Below, in pieces: positions 15,058 to 15,227 of a DNA stretch of 15,227 bases. The DNA is from Brevundimonas vancanneytii (GTDB lineage Bacteria > Pseudomonadota > Alphaproteobacteria > Caulobacterales > Caulobacteraceae). Below the pieces are notes generated by a model. That model was not told the DNA's origin, made no database searches, and saw only the letters and a program-made list of their open reading frames with translations. Each line of letters begins with the position of its first letter. Within the stretch, counting starts at the first letter, position 1. A program made the translations under genes and the position numbers. The stretch spans positions 1 to 15,227 of the forward strand of contig CAMCIP010000028.1 of NCBI GenBank assembly GCA_945874855.1, read 5' to 3'.

Positions 15058-15227
15058 ATGGCTAAAGCACCGTCAAAGTCCAGCGCCGCGTCCAAGCCGG
15101 CGGCCGCCGCTTCCAAGCCGAAACCGGCGGCGAAGTCGAGCGTGGCGTCAAAGCCGGCCGCCGCGGCCAAGACCAAAACGGTCGCTGCGAAGCCCAAGCC
15201 CGCCGCGACGAAGCCCATGGCGGCTCC
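15058..15227 (+). CDS. Lys/Ala/Pro-rich protein, N-terminal part only
   Basis: The gene runs off the window after 56 codons. What is visible is low-complexity: almost only Ala, Lys, Pro and Ser, with repeats of the type SKPAAA and AKPKPAA and no acidic residue at all. Such tails bind DNA non-specifically in histone H1-like proteins and in some HU-family proteins with basic extensions, which is the likeliest class here. A cell-envelope Lys/Pro/Ala linker cannot be excluded, although there is no signal peptide. GGAG lies five bases before the ATG. Divergent from prmA. A hairpin of CGGCGG/CCGCCG (15002-15007 with 15020-15025) lies in the leader region. Confidence 0.65.
   Translation, partial: MAKAPSKSSAASKPAAAASKPKPAAKSSVASKPAAAAKTKTVAAKPKPAATKPMAA

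Overview
The window is about 15.2 kb of very GC-rich DNA that reads as ordinary chromosome from an alphaproteobacterium. Caulobacterales, with Brevundimonas as the closest guess, is my inference. It rests on the protein sequences, on the tandem DUF2061 protein, and on promoter candidates that fit the Caulobacter housekeeping pattern (TTGACGS, a 10-14 base spacer, GCTANAWC) better than the E. coli one. Nothing looks like a phage, plasmid, transposon, CRISPR array or defence island. There are no rRNA or tRNA genes.

Left block (1-4243, leftward): a GMP-synthesis operon, transcribed guaB (IMP dehydrogenase), a MAPEG-family membrane protein, an RsmB-type rRNA cytosine methyltransferase, then guaA (GMP synthase, cut off by the window edge). 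Two of the three junctions are 4-base ATGA stop/start overlaps. A good promoter candidate lies just upstream of guaB. Across a 130-base divergent spacer is a rightward membrane protein made of two DUF2061 repeats exactly 100 residues apart. Its stop overlaps that of rlmE (23S rRNA 2'-O-methyltransferase, leftward) by 10 bases.

Middle block (5627-7857): a rightward pair, a cytosolic cyclophilin-type prolyl isomerase and a small four-helix membrane protein, runs tail-to-tail into a leftward M28 zinc-peptidase lipoprotein; their stop codons share a CTAG. The only long non-coding stretch follows (7500-7857). It holds a promoter candidate for the peptidase and a 143-base element with nested inverted and direct repeats built on CCAAGGACACCAAGG. 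I see no gene in it.

Right block (7858-15227): ligA (NAD-dependent DNA ligase, 773 residues, with an extra segment in its helix-hairpin-helix region) runs rightward and overlaps the stop of a leftward aldo/keto reductase. Upstream on the leftward strand are a secreted DUF2272 protein, an M24B Xaa-Pro aminopeptidase and prmA (ribosomal protein L11 methyltransferase), giving the transcription order prmA, aminopeptidase, DUF2272, aldo/keto reductase. At the right edge, divergent from prmA, a Lys/Ala/Pro-rich protein begins and is truncated.

The functional themes are GMP supply, rRNA and ribosomal-protein methylation (three methyltransferases), protein turnover and folding (M28, M24B, cyclophilin) and DNA ligation. 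I did not find a convincing undescribed system. The most worthwhile second looks are the repeat element at 7605-7747, the stop-codon overlaps at every convergent junction with terminator-like hairpins lying beyond the opposing gene at two of them, the duplicated DUF2061 protein, and a Ser at the apparent nucleophile position of the DUF2272 protein.
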